Below the pieces are notes generated by a model that was given only the letters and a program-made list of their open reading frames with translations, was not told the DNA's origin and ran no database searches. Positions 62,819 to 64,000 of a DNA stretch of 64,000 bases are shown here, one piece after another. Position 1 is the stretch's first letter, and each line of letters opens with the position of its first letter. Source of the DNA: Hymenobacter mucosus (lineage in GTDB: Bacteria > Bacteroidota > Bacteroidia > Cytophagales > Hymenobacteraceae); NCBI RefSeq assembly GCF_900188255.1, contig NZ_FZNS01000002.1:186001-250000 (forward strand). Direction: 5' to 3'. The position numbers and the translations under genes are program-made.

Positions 62819-64000
62819 TTACTTACCCGCAAACTTCTTGCGCAGCTCCTGAATAGTGGACCGGAAGCTTTTATCGGAGTCAATAAGGTCAGAAACCGTT
62901 TGTACGGAATGGATTACCGTAGTATGGTCGCGGCCGCCGAAGTGGTGCCCAATGCTTTTTAGGGAGTGCGTGGTGTGCTCCTTCACGAAGTACATGGCTA
63001 CCTGCCGGGCCGTCACCACTTCTTTCTTGCGGGTTTTGGCCTTGAGTAAATCCAGTGGCACACCGAAGTATTCGGCGCAGGTTTTCTGGATGTAGTCAAT
63101 ATTTACTTCGGCTTCTACCTCCTCAATAATGTGACGTAGAGCCTGCTTGGCCATTTCCAAGTCAATCTCGCGCCGGTTGAGGCTACTTTGGGCCACTAGC
63201 GAAATAAGTACCCCTTCCAGCTCACGCACGTTGGTGTTTACGGAATGGGCCAGATACTCCACTACCTGCGGCGGGATGTCAATGCCATCCTGCTGCATTT
63301 TATTCTGGATAATAGCCATGCGCGTCTCGAAGTCGGGACTTTGCAAGTCGGCCGTCAGGCCCCACTTAAAGCGCGACAACAAGCGGTCCTCCAGCCCAAT
63401 CAAATCGCGCGGAGGCCGGTCCGAGGTCATGACAATCTGCTTGCCCGCTTGGTGCAGGTGGTTGAAGATGTGAAAGAACATCTCCTGCGTCTTATCCTTA
63501 CCCGATAGGAACTGCACGTCGTCCAGAATGAGAATATCAACCAGCAAGTAAAAGTTGGCGAAGTCCTGCACCGCATTGGAGCGCAAGCTCTCGATAAACT
63601 GGTTGGTAAACTTCTCCGCCGAAACGTAGAGCACAAACTTATCGGCGTTGGTGGCCTTGATGTGGTTGCCGATGGCTTGCACCAAGTGGGTCTTACCCAA
63701 GCCTACCCCTCCGTAAATCATCAGCGGGTTAAAGGAGGTAGTGCCCGGCTTGTTGGCCACAGCCAAGCCTGCCGACCGCGAAAGACGGTTACAGTCCCCT
63801 TCAATGTAGTTTTCGAAGGTATAACTGTGGTTGAGCTGGGAGTGTAAGTAGTTCCGGTCGATTCCCTTACTAGCCTCAAATGGGTTGCGCAGAGTAGCCT
63901 GGGGGGCAGGTGCCGCGGCAGCGGCGGCCACGTTGCGCGCCGAGGACGACATGGGCCCATCAGCCAGCGCCGCGGCGGGTGTGGCCACTGGGGCCGGGCC
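62819..64000 (-). CDS. dnaA: chromosomal replication initiator DnaA (5' end outside the window)
   Basis: DnaA binds oriC and opens the origin. The visible part covers a Pro/Ala-rich linker (domain II), the AAA+ domain with NRLSRSAGLAVANKPG, Walker A YGGVGLGKTHLVQAIGN, Walker B ILILDDVQFLSG and sensor SDRPPRDLIGLEDRLLSRF, and the domain IV DNA-binding helices with the signature GGRDHTTVIHSVQTV, ending LRKKFAGK. The frame stays open to base 64000, so domain I and the start codon lie beyond the window. No cluster of DnaA boxes is seen within the window. Confidence 0.97.
   Translation of the reverse strand, partial: GPAPVATPAAALADGPMSSSARNVAAAAAAPAPQATLRNPFEASKGIDRNYLHSQLNHSYTFENYIEGDCNRLSRSAGLAVANKPGTTSFNPLMIYGGVGLGKTHLVQAIGNHIKATNADKFVLYVSAEKFTNQFIESLRSNAVQDFANFYLLVDILILDDVQFLSGKDKTQEMFFHIFNHLHQAGKQIVMTSDRPPRDLIGLEDRLLSRFKWGLTADLQSPDFETRMAIIQNKMQQDGIDIPPQVVEYLAHSVNTNVRELEGVLISLVAQSSLNRREIDLEMAKQALRHIIEEVEAEVNIDYIQKTCAEYFGVPLDLLKAKTRKKEVVTARQVAMYFVKEHTTHSLKSIGHHFGGRDHTTVIHSVQTVSDLIDSDKSFRSTIQELRKKFAGK

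Noticed and set aside
1..64000. CRISPR arrays, tRNA, rRNA, transposons, prophage or defence islands
   Set aside because: No repeat-spacer pattern, no cloverleaf sequence, no rRNA core sequence, and no transposase, integrase, nuclease-helicase or toxin-antitoxin pair was recognised.
62819..64000. Origin of replication next to dnaA
   Set aside because: No group of TTATCCACA-like boxes or AT-rich unwinding region was seen between the 62.2 kb gene and dnaA; the region upstream of dnaA is outside the window.

Overview
The window looks like a chromosomal segment of a Bacteroidota bacterium, most likely a Hymenobacter-type member of the Cytophagales; the genus is inference. Support comes from three SusC/SusD outer-membrane uptake pairs, the type IX secretion genes porQ and a porE-like gene, promoters of the Bacteroidota form TTG...TAnnTTTG, the near absence of Shine-Dalgarno sequences, and moderately GC-rich coding DNA. 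No rRNA, tRNA, CRISPR array, transposase, integrase or prophage gene is visible.

Layout. 1-8.6 kb: a secreted methyltransferase-like lipoprotein, queA, a small lysine-rich secreted protein, an M14 metallopeptidase, a CocE/S15 serine hydrolase and two small unknowns. 8.6-13.2 kb: SusCD pair 1 (minus strand). 13.5-26 kb: ribonuclease D-like gene, a large XRE/ScfR-like regulator, mltG, a GT-C-like membrane protein, dtd, a MazG-type pyrophosphohydrolase, comB-like gene, gcvT, a CZB-histidine kinase-response regulator operon, rnhB and a small disordered protein. 26-35.2 kb: a candidate structured RNA, NUDIX, a plsC-gatC-membrane/TPR-ABC ATPase operon, cobalamin adenosyltransferase, ilvE, and prfB with its programmed +1 frameshift. 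35.2-45.5 kb: an AT-richer block with two SusCD pairs in head-to-head orientation around a ~960-bp very AT-rich spacer; the rightward susC carries a one-base frameshift. 45.5-64 kb: SDR, hslU, porQ, lon, porE-like, DUF6702, rseP, dxr, a GreA-like protein, a secreted endonuclease/phosphatase, HAD, GH3, OsmC, a small membrane protein and dnaA, which runs off the right edge.

How the genes work together. Most of the window is housekeeping: translation (prfB, gatC, queA, dtd), envelope and lipid work (mltG, plsC, rseP, dxr), proteolysis (lon, hslU) and replication (dnaA, rnhB). Nutrient capture is represented by SusCD pairs without adjacent glycoside hydrolases, so their substrates cannot be read from context. 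Secreted peptidases and T9SS parts fit a degradative lifestyle. Convergent gene pairs are often separated by long, nearly perfect hairpin terminators.

The points most worth a second look are the candidate ~150-nt structured RNA or attenuator on the minus strand near 26.12-26.27 kb, the CZB/kinase/receiver operon, the frameshifted susC, the prfB recoding site in a phylum that hides its anti-SD, and the 1,030-residue membrane/TPR protein paired with an ABC ATPase. I did not find a clear undescribed multi-gene defence or mobile system.
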